Shown here in pieces: positions 50,357 to 57,115 of a stretch of DNA of 64,000 bases. Location of the stretch: contig JBAZGS010000005.1 of the NCBI GenBank assembly GCA_041652755.1, forward strand, positions 11,890 through 75,889. The letters are read 5' to 3'. Under the pieces are notes generated by a model that saw nothing but the letters and a program-made list of their open reading frames with translations, ran no database searches and was not told the DNA's origin. Origin of the DNA: JAQTTT01 sp041652755. Its GTDB lineage: Archaea > Nanobdellota > Nanobdellia > Tiddalikarchaeales > Tiddalikarchaeaceae. Positions within the stretch are counted from its first letter, which is position 1. The number at the start of each line of letters is the position of its first letter. The position numbers and the translations under genes are program-made.

Positions 50357-50370
50357 TGACTATATAGTCA
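50357..50370. promoter_or_regulatory. Palindrome TGACTATATAGTCA
   Basis: Perfect 14-bp palindrome; a near copy TGACTATATAGACT starts at 50337, and 'ACTATATAGTCA' recurs near 50850. Probable protein-binding sites in the non-coding region. Confidence 0.55.
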
Positions 50371-50415
50371 AACCTAATTATTTAATTACCATATAGTAAA
50401 TAAATAAGGAGAATA

Positions 50416-50484
50416 ATGCACAAAAAAGAAGCAATATTGACGCAAGAAAAACAACCAGAAACAACAAATAAAGATATTGACTAA
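50416..50484 (+). CDS. Possible 22-residue leader peptide
   Basis: ATG 50416 is preceded by AAGGAG at a spacing of ~5 nt, one of the few good Shine-Dalgarno sequences in the window. Peptide MHKKEAILTQEKQPETTNKD then ID. It ends just before a hairpin (50488-50501). It could be a leader peptide or chance. Confidence 0.3.
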   Translation: MHKKEAILTQEKQPETTNKDID

Positions 50485-50533
50485 ATGGGCTCTAAAGAGC
50501 CTAAAACTGAGTCCTAAATACCTATCTACCAAG

Positions 50534-50595
50534 CCTCTTTTTAGCACCAAAAAAGAGGGTTTTTGGGACCCATTTAAAATGGCCCTTTTTAGAGC
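50534..50595 (+). terminator. Two adjacent hairpins followed by T-runs
   Basis: CCTCTTTTT (50534-50542) pairs with AAAAAGAGG (50550-50558). CCATTT-A-AAATGG (50570-50582), extended by GGG/CCC, is followed by TTTTT. Terminator-like, but could be part of a structured RNA. Confidence 0.5.
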
Positions 50596-50901
50596 AATTT
50601 TTTGAGTTAGAAAAAACACAAAAAACCTATTTTCTATATATGGAATGCTACATGCCAAAAAGGTAAAAGTCCTTTCCTCCCTACTTTTCTATACAAGATA
50701 TAGAGAGCTAATGATCTAGCCCACTGGCCAACGATGTTTCAAAGTCGTGCCAATTCCCATACAAGAATAGTCCGATATATATCCTCAAGCTTGTAATTAA
50801 ATTATATCAGTATTTTAGCACCAAGAGAGGTATATATTTAGCCCACTATATAGTCAAATTTAGTGATAAAACTTTTAATAAATTCTTAAAACTTTTAGTG
50901 C

Positions 50902-51528
50902 TTATTGTTTTTGTTCAACTGAGAAATAAATAAATTTTCCATCTGTTTTTTTTCTTATCAAGTTCATTGCATTTAATCTGTTAAGCCTTGAGCTTGCAGT
51001 GCTTCTGCTTATTCCCATTAGTCTTGCTAAAGAGTCAGCTGTTTGCGGACCCTTATTGCCTAATGCGCGCAGCACTTCCTCATCCTTTATTGTTATTCCT
51101 TCTATATGAGTAATTGCCTTATCTATCTGTTCTGTGCTGCCTCCTAAGTCTATTATTTGGCTTCTAGTGCCTTTGAGTAAGCCTAAAATCTCATCTAATA
51201 GGGCTAATTTATCTAATTTTTTATTCATAGATTCCATTATATCGCTTAATTGCTCCAGTATTTGGCTATTAATGATTTTAGCCTGGCTTAAAGGGTGCTC
51301 TGAGATGTTTTTAACGCTGTCTCCCCAGACTTTTAATAATGCCTGAGTGTCAGATAAGTCTTTTACCACTATTTTTTGCTCAATCTTTTGAACTGTTGCA
51401 GTTGCGGGGCTAGATTCTTCTACTATTTCTTTTATTTTTGTCTTTTTAGAAGGTTTTTTATCTGATTTTTTCTTCTTTTTTTTATCAGATTTATTTACCA
51501 TATTGTAAATAATATCTAGAAAGCCCAT
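50902..51528 (-). CDS. Winged-helix DNA-binding protein with charged N-terminus
   Basis: 208 residues from ATG 51528 (MGFLDIIYNMVNK), chosen because GGGGTG lies 6 nt upstream; a farther TTG would read into the iterons. A Lys-rich linker, a helical middle ('LDKLALLDEILGLLKGTRSQ'), then a C-terminal winged helix: 'IKDEEVLRALGNKGPQTADS', 'LARLMGISRSTASSRLNRLN', 'LIRKKTDGKFIYFSV'. 21-bp direct repeats sit directly upstream (51537-51643), as with plasmid Rep, partition or self-regulating proteins. Its plan resembles the protein at 55811. Confidence 0.72.
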   Translation of the reverse strand: MGFLDIIYNMVNKSDKKKKKKSDKKPSKKTKIKEIVEESSPATATVQKIEQKIVVKDLSDTQALLKVWGDSVKNISEHPLSQAKIINSQILEQLSDIMESMNKKLDKLALLDEILGLLKGTRSQIIDLGGSTEQIDKAITHIEGITIKDEEVLRALGNKGPQTADSLARLMGISRSTASSRLNRLNAMNLIRKKTDGKFIYFSVEQKQ

Positions 51529-51536
51529 AGAAGCAC

Positions 51537-51643
51537 CCCAACACATGTTGGCACATAACCCAACACATCCAACACTTTAGTCAACACTTCCAACATTTTA
51601 ATCAACACATTAGACATATTAGTCAACAGATCCATCATTTATA
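51537..51643. repeat. 21-bp iterons
   Basis: Four contiguous 21-bp units (51560-51580, 51581-51601, 51602-51622, 51623-51643) of the type TCAACACTTCCAACATTTTA, plus a related unit with CCAACACATGTTGG from ~51537. They abut the start of the winged-helix gene. Confidence 0.8.
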
Positions 51644-52270
51644 TTTTTTACTATTATATATACTATTTAAATATTTATAAACCAATATGTCGGAAAAAAA
51701 TTAGTGAAAAAAGCAAAAAAATGACTAAAATATGCAAAAAATAGCACAATTATATAGTGAAAAAGTAAAAAGTGAGTGTGAGATATATATTGCTTAGTTA
51801 ATAGATGAAGGTGCAATATAGGAGGCCCATTTTTTTGAGTTAATTTCTATAAAAATATAAGATTTTATTAAAAAATTAGGAATTATTGCTAAAACCTATT
51901 AAACAAGCCTAAAAACAAGCTATATATCGAAAAGTGAGACATATCTATTCAACACTTCCGTCAGTTGATTGTTATTTGTATTATATTCTTTGGATTATTT
52001 TAATATACTAATTAAAGAGTGAGAATATTATAGTCCAACACTTCCAACACCTTACTAGTTGCTTAAAAACCTAGCTTAGTTAGCATAAATTTGCTTGAAA
52101 ATCAACACATCAGACACATCCAACACTGCCCTAAAGTGCATTTTATTCAAATTTTAAGCTATTTTATTAAAATGCACCCCTAAGGCTTAAAATTAAGATA
52201 TATATCGAAAAGTGAGACATATCTATTATTTTTAGTAATTTTTTTAAATAGTTTAATAGTTTAAAATAAG
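51644..52270. other. Intergenic region with scattered iteron motifs and a 29-bp direct repeat
   Basis: No gene seen. 'CAACACTTCC' motifs recur near 51950, 52034, 52103-52130 and again at 53088. A 29-bp sequence with 'TATATATCGAAAAGTGAGAC' then ATATCTATT is repeated exactly at 51921-51949 and 52199-52227. The layout suggests an origin, centromere or regulatory array. Confidence 0.65.
51921..52227. repeat. Pair of exact 29-bp direct repeats, 278 bp apart
   Basis: TATATATCGAAAAGTGAGAC + ATATCTATT at 51921-51949 and at 52199-52227. The second copy lies 44 bp before ATG 52271 and so may be a promoter element. Confidence 0.8.
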
Positions 52271-53086
52271 ATGCAGGTATTGTCTAAAAAAATAATAAAA
52301 TATGTACCCCTTATTCATGAGTTTCATAAAAGTGAGAATAATCACTATGAACTAGGCGTTATTGACTTTCTTACTGGCTCAGTATGGCCCAGGTATGGCA
52401 TGAAACCTCAACCTAATGCTTTAATCAAGTACTTAGAAAGCAAAAGTGTGATTAATTCTTATTTAAAATCAATTGATAAGCCTATTAGAATACTTGTTGG
52501 AGGCAATAGTGCAGGAAGTGATGTGCAGTTAGGCTTAAATCTTGAAAAATACTACCAAAATCAGGGTTTAAATGAAAAAGTGAGAGTTGACACTTTTTTG
52601 TATAACAAAGCAGGCAAAAAAGTAAAAGTGAATATAAAAAACCATAACCATTATAATCTTAGCAATTTAGAGGAGTTAACTGATTTAATCAAAAATAATA
52701 AGTATTTAGTGGATTTTGTGGACTTTGATGGCACATTAGTGGACTTCTGTTTAGGTAGAGGCTCAAAAGTTAAGCTAAAAAGCAGATTAATGCTTCAAAA
52801 AACAGAAAGTGAGAGTTTGAATATTTTTTCTAAATTTTTGGCTTTTGGTGTTAGAATGGCATATGCAGAGACTATGTATTTAGGTGATGTTTTTTATTCA
52901 GGGCTAAAAATGAGAGCAAGAGTTGGCTGGCCAGAAAAAGAGAACAATTTAAAGGTTTTTTTGGAAAGTGTGAGCAAGCTTCCAACCCAGCTAGTTATCT
53001 CAAGTTTCAGCTGCTTAGGTGGAGTAATTAATGCTATTAACGATTCAAAAGCAAAAGTTAAGCTTAATAGGCCTATTTATTATTAA
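52271..53086 (+). CDS. Hypothetical protein, 271 aa, with HAD-like DxDGT motif
   Basis: ATG 52271 (MQVLSKKIIK). Mixed alpha/beta, soluble. 'VDFVDFDGTLVDFCLG' near residue 155 resembles HAD motif I (D-x-D-G-T), but it lies in the middle and no motifs II-IV are clear. 'RILVGGNSAGSDVQLGLNLE' near residue 80 is Gly-rich and could bind nucleotide. 'VSKLPTQLVISSFSCLGGVIN' ends the protein. Iteron motifs and 29-bp repeats flank both ends, so it appears to belong to the same replicon-like unit as the winged-helix gene. Actin- or Rep-like roles are possible but unproven. Confidence 0.65.
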   Translation: MQVLSKKIIKYVPLIHEFHKSENNHYELGVIDFLTGSVWPRYGMKPQPNALIKYLESKSVINSYLKSIDKPIRILVGGNSAGSDVQLGLNLEKYYQNQGLNEKVRVDTFLYNKAGKKVKVNIKNHNHYNLSNLEELTDLIKNNKYLVDFVDFDGTLVDFCLGRGSKVKLKSRLMLQKTESESLNIFSKFLAFGVRMAYAETMYLGDVFYSGLKMRARVGWPEKENNLKVFLESVSKLPTQLVISSFSCLGGVINAINDSKAKVKLNRPIYY

Positions 53087-53222
53087 TCCAACACTTCCAA
53101 CACATAAAGTGAGCATTGATTAAAAAAGTGATAATCAGAGTCATATCGGAGATTAAAATAGTGAATAGGAAATTAAGGGGTTTAAGAAAACATTAATAAA
53201 ATCTTACCAAGTTAATTGTTTA

Positions 53223-54098
53223 ATGAATGTTATTCCTCTTTGCTTTGACAGCATGGGTGTCAGGAGCAGCTGTTTCTTTGTCCAGTGTGAAGGTTTGAAT
53301 ATCTTAATTGACCCTAGTTTGGCTCTTGCAAACACCCGTAGAGGGGTTTGCCCAACAGATGATGAGATGAATGCATTCTTTAATTTCAAGAAAAGAATTG
53401 TTGATTTTGCAAAAAGAAGCGATATAATAATAGTGACTCATTACCATAATGGCCACTATATTTCAAGCCAGGATGAGACTTTTGATGAGATTTATTCCAA
53501 CAAGATTGTCTTATGCAAAGACCGCTCAAAAAAATTGGATTTAACCCAAAGGAATAAGGGAAAAGAGTTTGAAATAACTGTTAAGAAAATTTGCAAAGAA
53601 TATCATATTGCTGACCATAACTCGTTTGATTTTAAGAAAGTAAAAATTAGCTTTTCAGAGCCTGTTTGGCATGGGGCTGAAAGAAGCCAATTCGGCTATG
53701 TTGTCATGGTTTCAATATTGGAGAAAAAGTTCAAATTTATGTATTCTAGCGATGTTACAGGCCCTATTTTAGAAAGCACTGCGGATTTAATCATTAAGGA
53801 AAATCCTGATTTATTGTATTTATGCAGCGCTCCAACCCATTTGCTTGGCTTTGAAATAACTGATTCTAACCTGTTTTTTATTGAAAAGAATCTTAAAAAA
53901 ATAATTGACAAGCTTAAAAAAACTAAAATAATTATCTATGACCATTACTTGTTAAGGGATAAGGATTATATGAAATATTACTCCAAATATCAAGCTTGGG
54001 CTAAGGCTAAAAAGAAGCGTTTCATTACTGCTGCTGAATTTTTAGGACAAAAGGTTAACCCTCTTGAAGCAAACAGGACTGTTAATGAAAAATATTAA
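53223..54098 (+). CDS. UPF0282 family metallo-beta-lactamase fold protein
   Basis: 291 residues. 'DSMGVRSSCFFVQCEGLNIL' and 'IDPSLALANTRRGVCPTDDE' match the start of archaeal UPF0282 proteins; 'IIIVTHYHNGHY' has H73, H75 and H78, with the usual Asp of HxHxDH replaced by Gly. 'EPVWHGAERSQFGYVV', 'FMYSSDVTGP' and 'IIYDHYLLRD' supply later metal-ligand positions. Conserved in archaea, function unsettled (predicted hydrolase). The Gly at the Asp position may alter the second metal site. Confidence 0.85.
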   Translation: MNVIPLCFDSMGVRSSCFFVQCEGLNILIDPSLALANTRRGVCPTDDEMNAFFNFKKRIVDFAKRSDIIIVTHYHNGHYISSQDETFDEIYSNKIVLCKDRSKKLDLTQRNKGKEFEITVKKICKEYHIADHNSFDFKKVKISFSEPVWHGAERSQFGYVVMVSILEKKFKFMYSSDVTGPILESTADLIIKENPDLLYLCSAPTHLLGFEITDSNLFFIEKNLKKIIDKLKKTKIIIYDHYLLRDKDYMKYYSKYQAWAKAKKKRFITAAEFLGQKVNPLEANRTVNEKY

Positions 54099-54130
54099 AA
54101 AAAAATTAATTAAAAAAAAGTTTAAAGAAA

Positions 54131-54550
54131 TTATTTTTTCTTAGATTGCTCTTTTTTAACTTCAAAATTGAATCCTGTTGATGGTGGGAATCTCATCTTG
54201 TTAGTGAAAAACTGCATATCATAAATGCATATAGTGTTAATCCCTGTTAGTAAATCCTTTTCCATCTTGCTTGGAAGCTTTTTTTCTTTTTCCCATTCCT
54301 TTTTTGCTTCTTCTACTTCTTTGTCATCTCCTTTTATTAAAAGCTCTTCTCCTAAAAGGAACTGCCCTAAAGCTTTATCAGAAGAATCTGTGTATTTTGT
54401 CAATAATTTACATTTTAAAAGAACGAATCCGTTTTTCTTATCTTTTAAATCACTAATCATGACATTGTTTTGTATCTTTTCAAGCTTCAATTGATCTTCA
54501 GTTTCAATTTTTATGCTGATTTCAGATATATTGTTTGCTACTATTTGCAA
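54131..54550 (-). CDS. Hypothetical protein, 139 aa
   Basis: TTG start at 54550 is supported by a good Shine-Dalgarno GGGGTGG (54557-54563) 6 nt before it. Soluble, alpha/beta, with a charged middle ('KGDDKEVEEAKKEWEKEKKL') and a basic tail QSKKK. 'NGFVLLKCKLLTKYTDSSDK' and 'YDMQFFTNKMRFPPSTGF' look like beta segments. No family recognised. Divergent from dtdA. Confidence 0.6.
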   Translation of the reverse strand: MQIVANNISEISIKIETEDQLKLEKIQNNVMISDLKDKKNGFVLLKCKLLTKYTDSSDKALGQFLLGEELLIKGDDKEVEEAKKEWEKEKKLPSKMEKDLLTGINTICIYDMQFFTNKMRFPPSTGFNFEVKKEQSKKK

Positions 54551-54556
54551 AGTTTA

Positions 54557-54563
54557 CCACCCC
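54557..54563 (-). promoter_or_regulatory. Ribosome binding site deciding a TTG start
   Basis: GGGGTGG on the minus strand, complementary to the 16S 3-prime end, six bases before TTG 54550. This is why the TTG is preferred over later ATGs. Confidence 0.6.
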
Positions 54564-54578
54564 TTTTAATTAAAGAAC

Positions 54579-54587
54579 TTTTATAAT
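54579..54587 (+). promoter_or_regulatory. TATA box of dtdA
   Basis: TTTTATAAT-type box centred ~27 bp before ATG 54610; implies a leaderless dtdA mRNA. Confidence 0.5.
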
Positions 54588-54609
54588 ATTGCGATTTAAA
54601 AAACTATTT

Positions 54610-55326
54610 ATGAACATAATTTTGTCAAAAAAAGATCCTGTCGGCGCTAACGTTTCAAAGCTTCTTAAATACCGATATATTGAGTTTGAAGATTTCCTTA
54701 ATTTTAGCGAAGAGTCAGACCTTAACCTGTTCATTACAAGGCATGAAAGTGCAAGCTTAATGAAATGTTTTTCTTGCCATTCAACTGGCAATTTTTCAAA
54801 AGCAGAGTATGGAGGCAAGGATTATTGCTTAAGCATTTCAAATGCATTACTGCAAAGCGCATGCCTGATTAAGCTTAAAGAGCTTTTAAAGCCATTAAAA
54901 TTAACAAAATTAGCAGTATTAGAGGCAACTCATCATGGCCCAAGCATTAATTCTCCTTGCTTATTTTTAGAGATTGGAAGCACAGAAGAAGAATATGGCA
55001 ATGAAACTTACTGCAAAATCTTGGCAAAGACTGCTGAGTACTTAAAAGAAAACTATGAAGCAATCAATAAAAAAGAAGGCATTTCAGCAATAGGTATTGG
55101 AGGAGGGCATTATTCTTATGATTTCTCAAAGCTTGTGAGCGAAGAATTATCTATTGGCCACATTTGCCCTGAATATAATCTAAAAGCTCTGAACTTTGAA
55201 ATGTTCAAGCAAATGATTGATAAAACAATCCCTAAGCCAACCCTTGTTTTAATCAATAAAAAGATTAATAAAGAGGTTTTTGTAAAGTATTGCCAAAAGC
55301 TAAAGATTAATTATAAGGTGGTTTGA
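54610..55326 (+). CDS. dtdA: D-aminoacyl-tRNA deacylase (archaeal/plant type)
   Basis: 238 residues from ATG 54610. DtdA/GEK1 signatures: 'LFITRHESASLMKCFSCHST', 'GNFSKAEYGG', 'EATHHGPSINSPCLFLEIGS' followed by TEEEYG, 'IGGGHYSYDFSKL' and 'IGHICPEYNL'. The enzyme frees D-amino acids from tRNA using zinc, preventing their use in translation, and is the archaeal counterpart of bacterial DTD. The usual 'TVHTPGNFS' reads 'CHSTGNFS' here. Length is slightly short for the family. Followed after 4 bp by a membrane protein gene. Confidence 0.94.
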   Translation: MNIILSKKDPVGANVSKLLKYRYIEFEDFLNFSEESDLNLFITRHESASLMKCFSCHSTGNFSKAEYGGKDYCLSISNALLQSACLIKLKELLKPLKLTKLAVLEATHHGPSINSPCLFLEIGSTEEEYGNETYCKILAKTAEYLKENYEAINKKEGISAIGIGGGHYSYDFSKLVSEELSIGHICPEYNLKALNFEMFKQMIDKTIPKPTLVLINKKINKEVFVKYCQKLKINYKVV

Positions 55327-55330
55327 AAAC

Positions 55331-55759
55331 GTGTGGGAATACATACTTTACAGCATATTCTTTGTGATTGGAACAGTCCTTTCTGATTATCTATGCTCAA
55401 CAGTTTTTGAAAGCTCAAGAAAAGTGAGGCAAATAGTGTTTGAAATAATCCTTTTTTTAATAATCTCCAATTATTTATTGTTTAACACTAAAGTCTCTGA
55501 AAACGTGCTAATTGTCTCATTCATTTATTTCTTTTTTTCATTCATTTCAATGATTTTTTCAAGAGTTATGGGCTTTTTAGTCTTTGACAGAGTCTTATTA
55601 AAAATGGGTTTTGTAAAAAATGACAATAATAAAAATGCAATCACTCTTGCAAACAAGCTTATGGCTAAGTTTTCCAAAAGGGAAGTGATTAATTACTTCA
55701 ATAGTTCAGGATTTTCAAAGGATTTAATTGAGCATTTAGAAAAGGTACTGAAAGAGTAA
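55331..55759 (+). CDS. Three-TM membrane protein, 142 aa
   Basis: GTG 55331 (MWEYILYSIFFVIGTVLSDY), with GGTGG ~8 nt upstream lying over the dtdA stop, so translation is coupled to dtdA. TM helices near residues 3-23, 36-54 and 60-82; the C-terminal 60 residues are cytoplasmic and helical ('NAITLANKLMAKFSKREVIN'). No family recognised. Confidence 0.65.
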   Translation: MWEYILYSIFFVIGTVLSDYLCSTVFESSRKVRQIVFEIILFLIISNYLLFNTKVSENVLIVSFIYFFFSFISMIFSRVMGFLVFDRVLLKMGFVKNDNNKNAITLANKLMAKFSKREVINYFNSSGFSKDLIEHLEKVLKE

Positions 55760-55761
55760 AA

Positions 55762-55790
55762 GTTCCGGGTTCCGGAACAGTTCCGTTCCG
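55762..55790. terminator. GTTCCG-rich hairpin between convergent genes
   Basis: CGGAAC-A-GTTCCG (55773-55785) is a perfect hairpin, with two further GTTCCG copies beside it (four in 29 bp). It lies between convergent genes and may end transcription from both sides. The same motif recurs inside the following genes. Confidence 0.5.
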
Positions 55791-55810
55791 CTGTTTCATG
55801 TAGAACATAA

Positions 55811-56470
55811 TTAAGCTCTTGATGCTAGAAACTCTTTTAATTTGGATAATTTATTCATGTCAAGGAACCATCTTCTTGAGTTCCCAACCATAACTGAATT
55901 GACAACCCCTTGCTCCTGCAGCTTATACATCTTTTTTCTAAGCCCTCTTAATGTAATAGAGTAAGGAAGATTTTCAAAAATCTTAGGAGTCTCTATGCTG
56001 CTTGAGGCATCAAAGCATGCCAATTGATAAAGTATCTGCAGAATGTATGCATCTTTCTTTCCGAGCCCGCTAATGTCAATGTTTTTGAAAGTGAGCTTTT
56101 CTTTAGTATCAGCAGAGGCTTCTATTCCTTTTTCTTCAATTAGTTCCCCTTCAAGTTCCTCTTTTGCTGCTTGTTCATGAGTGATTTTTGATTTAACCTC
56201 ATTTAAAACATGTTTATGGTGCATTTGAGAAGCTTCCTTGTTAGCTATTTGTTCCGGAACTACTATAGTATTTTTCTCCTTAATTAGTTCCTTTAATTCC
56301 TTATTTTCATCTATCAGCTTCTTTATCTTCTGCTTATTGTCCTGTTCCAGCTCATGCAAATAATTTATCCAGTTCCAGCTTGTTTTCAGATTGCCTTCCA
56401 TGTTTTTTAGGCTTTTGTCAACTTTAGATTCTAATTGCTCTATTCCCAATACTTTTTTTAAAAAACTCAT
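55811..56470 (-). CDS. Coiled-coil winged-helix protein of the pilus locus
   Basis: 219 residues from ATG 56470 (MSFLKKVLGI). An N-terminal coiled coil of ~70 residues ('NKQKIKKLIDENKELKELIK'), an acidic linker, then a C-terminal winged helix ('DAYILQILYQLACFDASSSI', 'ITLRGLRKKMYKLQEQGVVN', 'SRRWFLDMNKL'). Similar plan to the protein at 50902 and to the C-terminus of the neighbouring ATPase. Likely a DNA-binding regulator or structural partner of the pilus genes. Confidence 0.65.
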   Translation of the reverse strand: MSFLKKVLGIEQLESKVDKSLKNMEGNLKTSWNWINYLHELEQDNKQKIKKLIDENKELKELIKEKNTIVVPEQIANKEASQMHHKHVLNEVKSKITHEQAAKEELEGELIEEKGIEASADTKEKLTFKNIDISGLGKKDAYILQILYQLACFDASSSIETPKIFENLPYSITLRGLRKKMYKLQEQGVVNSVMVGNSRRWFLDMNKLSKLKEFLASRA

Positions 56471-56504
56471 TATTGATTTATTATTATTGGCTTATTTTTA
56501 AAAA

Positions 56505-57062
56505 TTACTCAAAAAGTATTATGTAAGGATATAGTTCTTTTCTTGTCAAAACATAATCATTATTGCTGATAGCTACAGTAGTTCCCTGCAGTTCCGCACT
56601 TATAGGTTCAATATCAATCCCTACAACACAATACTCTAAGCTATTTGTATTATAGCATGCTCTTATTTGATTTTCAATCTCAACGAATTCAAAATAAGGA
56701 TACGGAACAATTATTGTTCCGTTTATTGTTTTGCTAATCCCCTCATAATCGTAAGTTTTAGTGTAATTAACCAATAAAAACTCATTATATTCATAAATTG
56801 ATGCATTTAAGGGAACTAAATAATCATTGATTGTTCCGGAACTATTAACTCTATAAACATAAGATAATACTTCATTTGTAAGGTTTGCCTGCCATTTTAA
56901 ATCAAGTTCATCAATAGTTTTGATATCGTTTGTGATTCTTACAAGATTAGTTCTGCTTTTAAGCAAACTTGAGTGTATTCTTGAACTCTCGCTTGACATC
57001 AGAAAATAAGTGGCAATTAATAGTATCAAAAGTATTGGGCTTGCGAACTGCGCTTTCTTCAT
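56505..57062 (-). CDS. Pilin-like type IV prepilin/membrane protein
   Basis: 185 residues from ATG 57062. The N-terminus 'MKKAQFASPILLILLIATYF' has the K-[G/A]-Q boundary followed by a hydrophobic helix seen in archaeal class III prepilins, but the rule is not perfectly met. The outer part is Asn/Ser-rich, beta-type, with N-sequons ('NLTNEV', 'NSSGT', 'NASIY') and one Cys pair ('IRACYNTNSLEYCVVG'). Divergent from the secretion ATPase by 53 bp. An internal 19-bp palindrome CGGAACAATTATTGTTCCG (56703-56721) is notable. Confidence 0.65.
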   Translation of the reverse strand: MKKAQFASPILLILLIATYFLMSSESSRIHSSLLKSRTNLVRITNDIKTIDELDLKWQANLTNEVLSYVYRVNSSGTINDYLVPLNASIYEYNEFLLVNYTKTYDYEGISKTINGTIIVPYPYFEFVEIENQIRACYNTNSLEYCVVGIDIEPISAELQGTTVAISNNDYVLTRKELYPYIILFE

Positions 57063-57115
57063 TATTGTATAATTGAATAGTTTTAAAAATAAAATACTTT
57101 TGCTTATTTAACATA

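Larger units (their letters stand above)
50124..50901. other. Non-coding region rich in palindromes and hairpins
   Basis: No convincing long gene. It holds a dispersed repeat (50191-50298), 'ATATAGTAAATA' direct repeats (~50300 and ~50390), palindrome TGACTATATAGTCA (50357-50370) with a partial copy at 50336, a possible 22-codon frame, and hairpins at 50488-50501, 50534-50558 and 50565-50585. Near 50730, GGC..ACGA pairs with TCGTGCC. A structured RNA or replication/partition site is possible. Confidence 0.55.

Noticed and set aside
50386..50658. A 90-codon minus-strand frame in the hairpin region
   Set aside because: Odd composition (very Phe/Leu/Arg-rich without domain pattern), no promoter or ribosome site, and it covers hairpins and palindromes; best read as chance.
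50690..50770. Possible tRNA-like hairpin near 'GGCCAACGATGTTTCAAAGT'
   Set aside because: No matching acceptor, D and T arms on either strand; kept only as a structured non-coding stretch.
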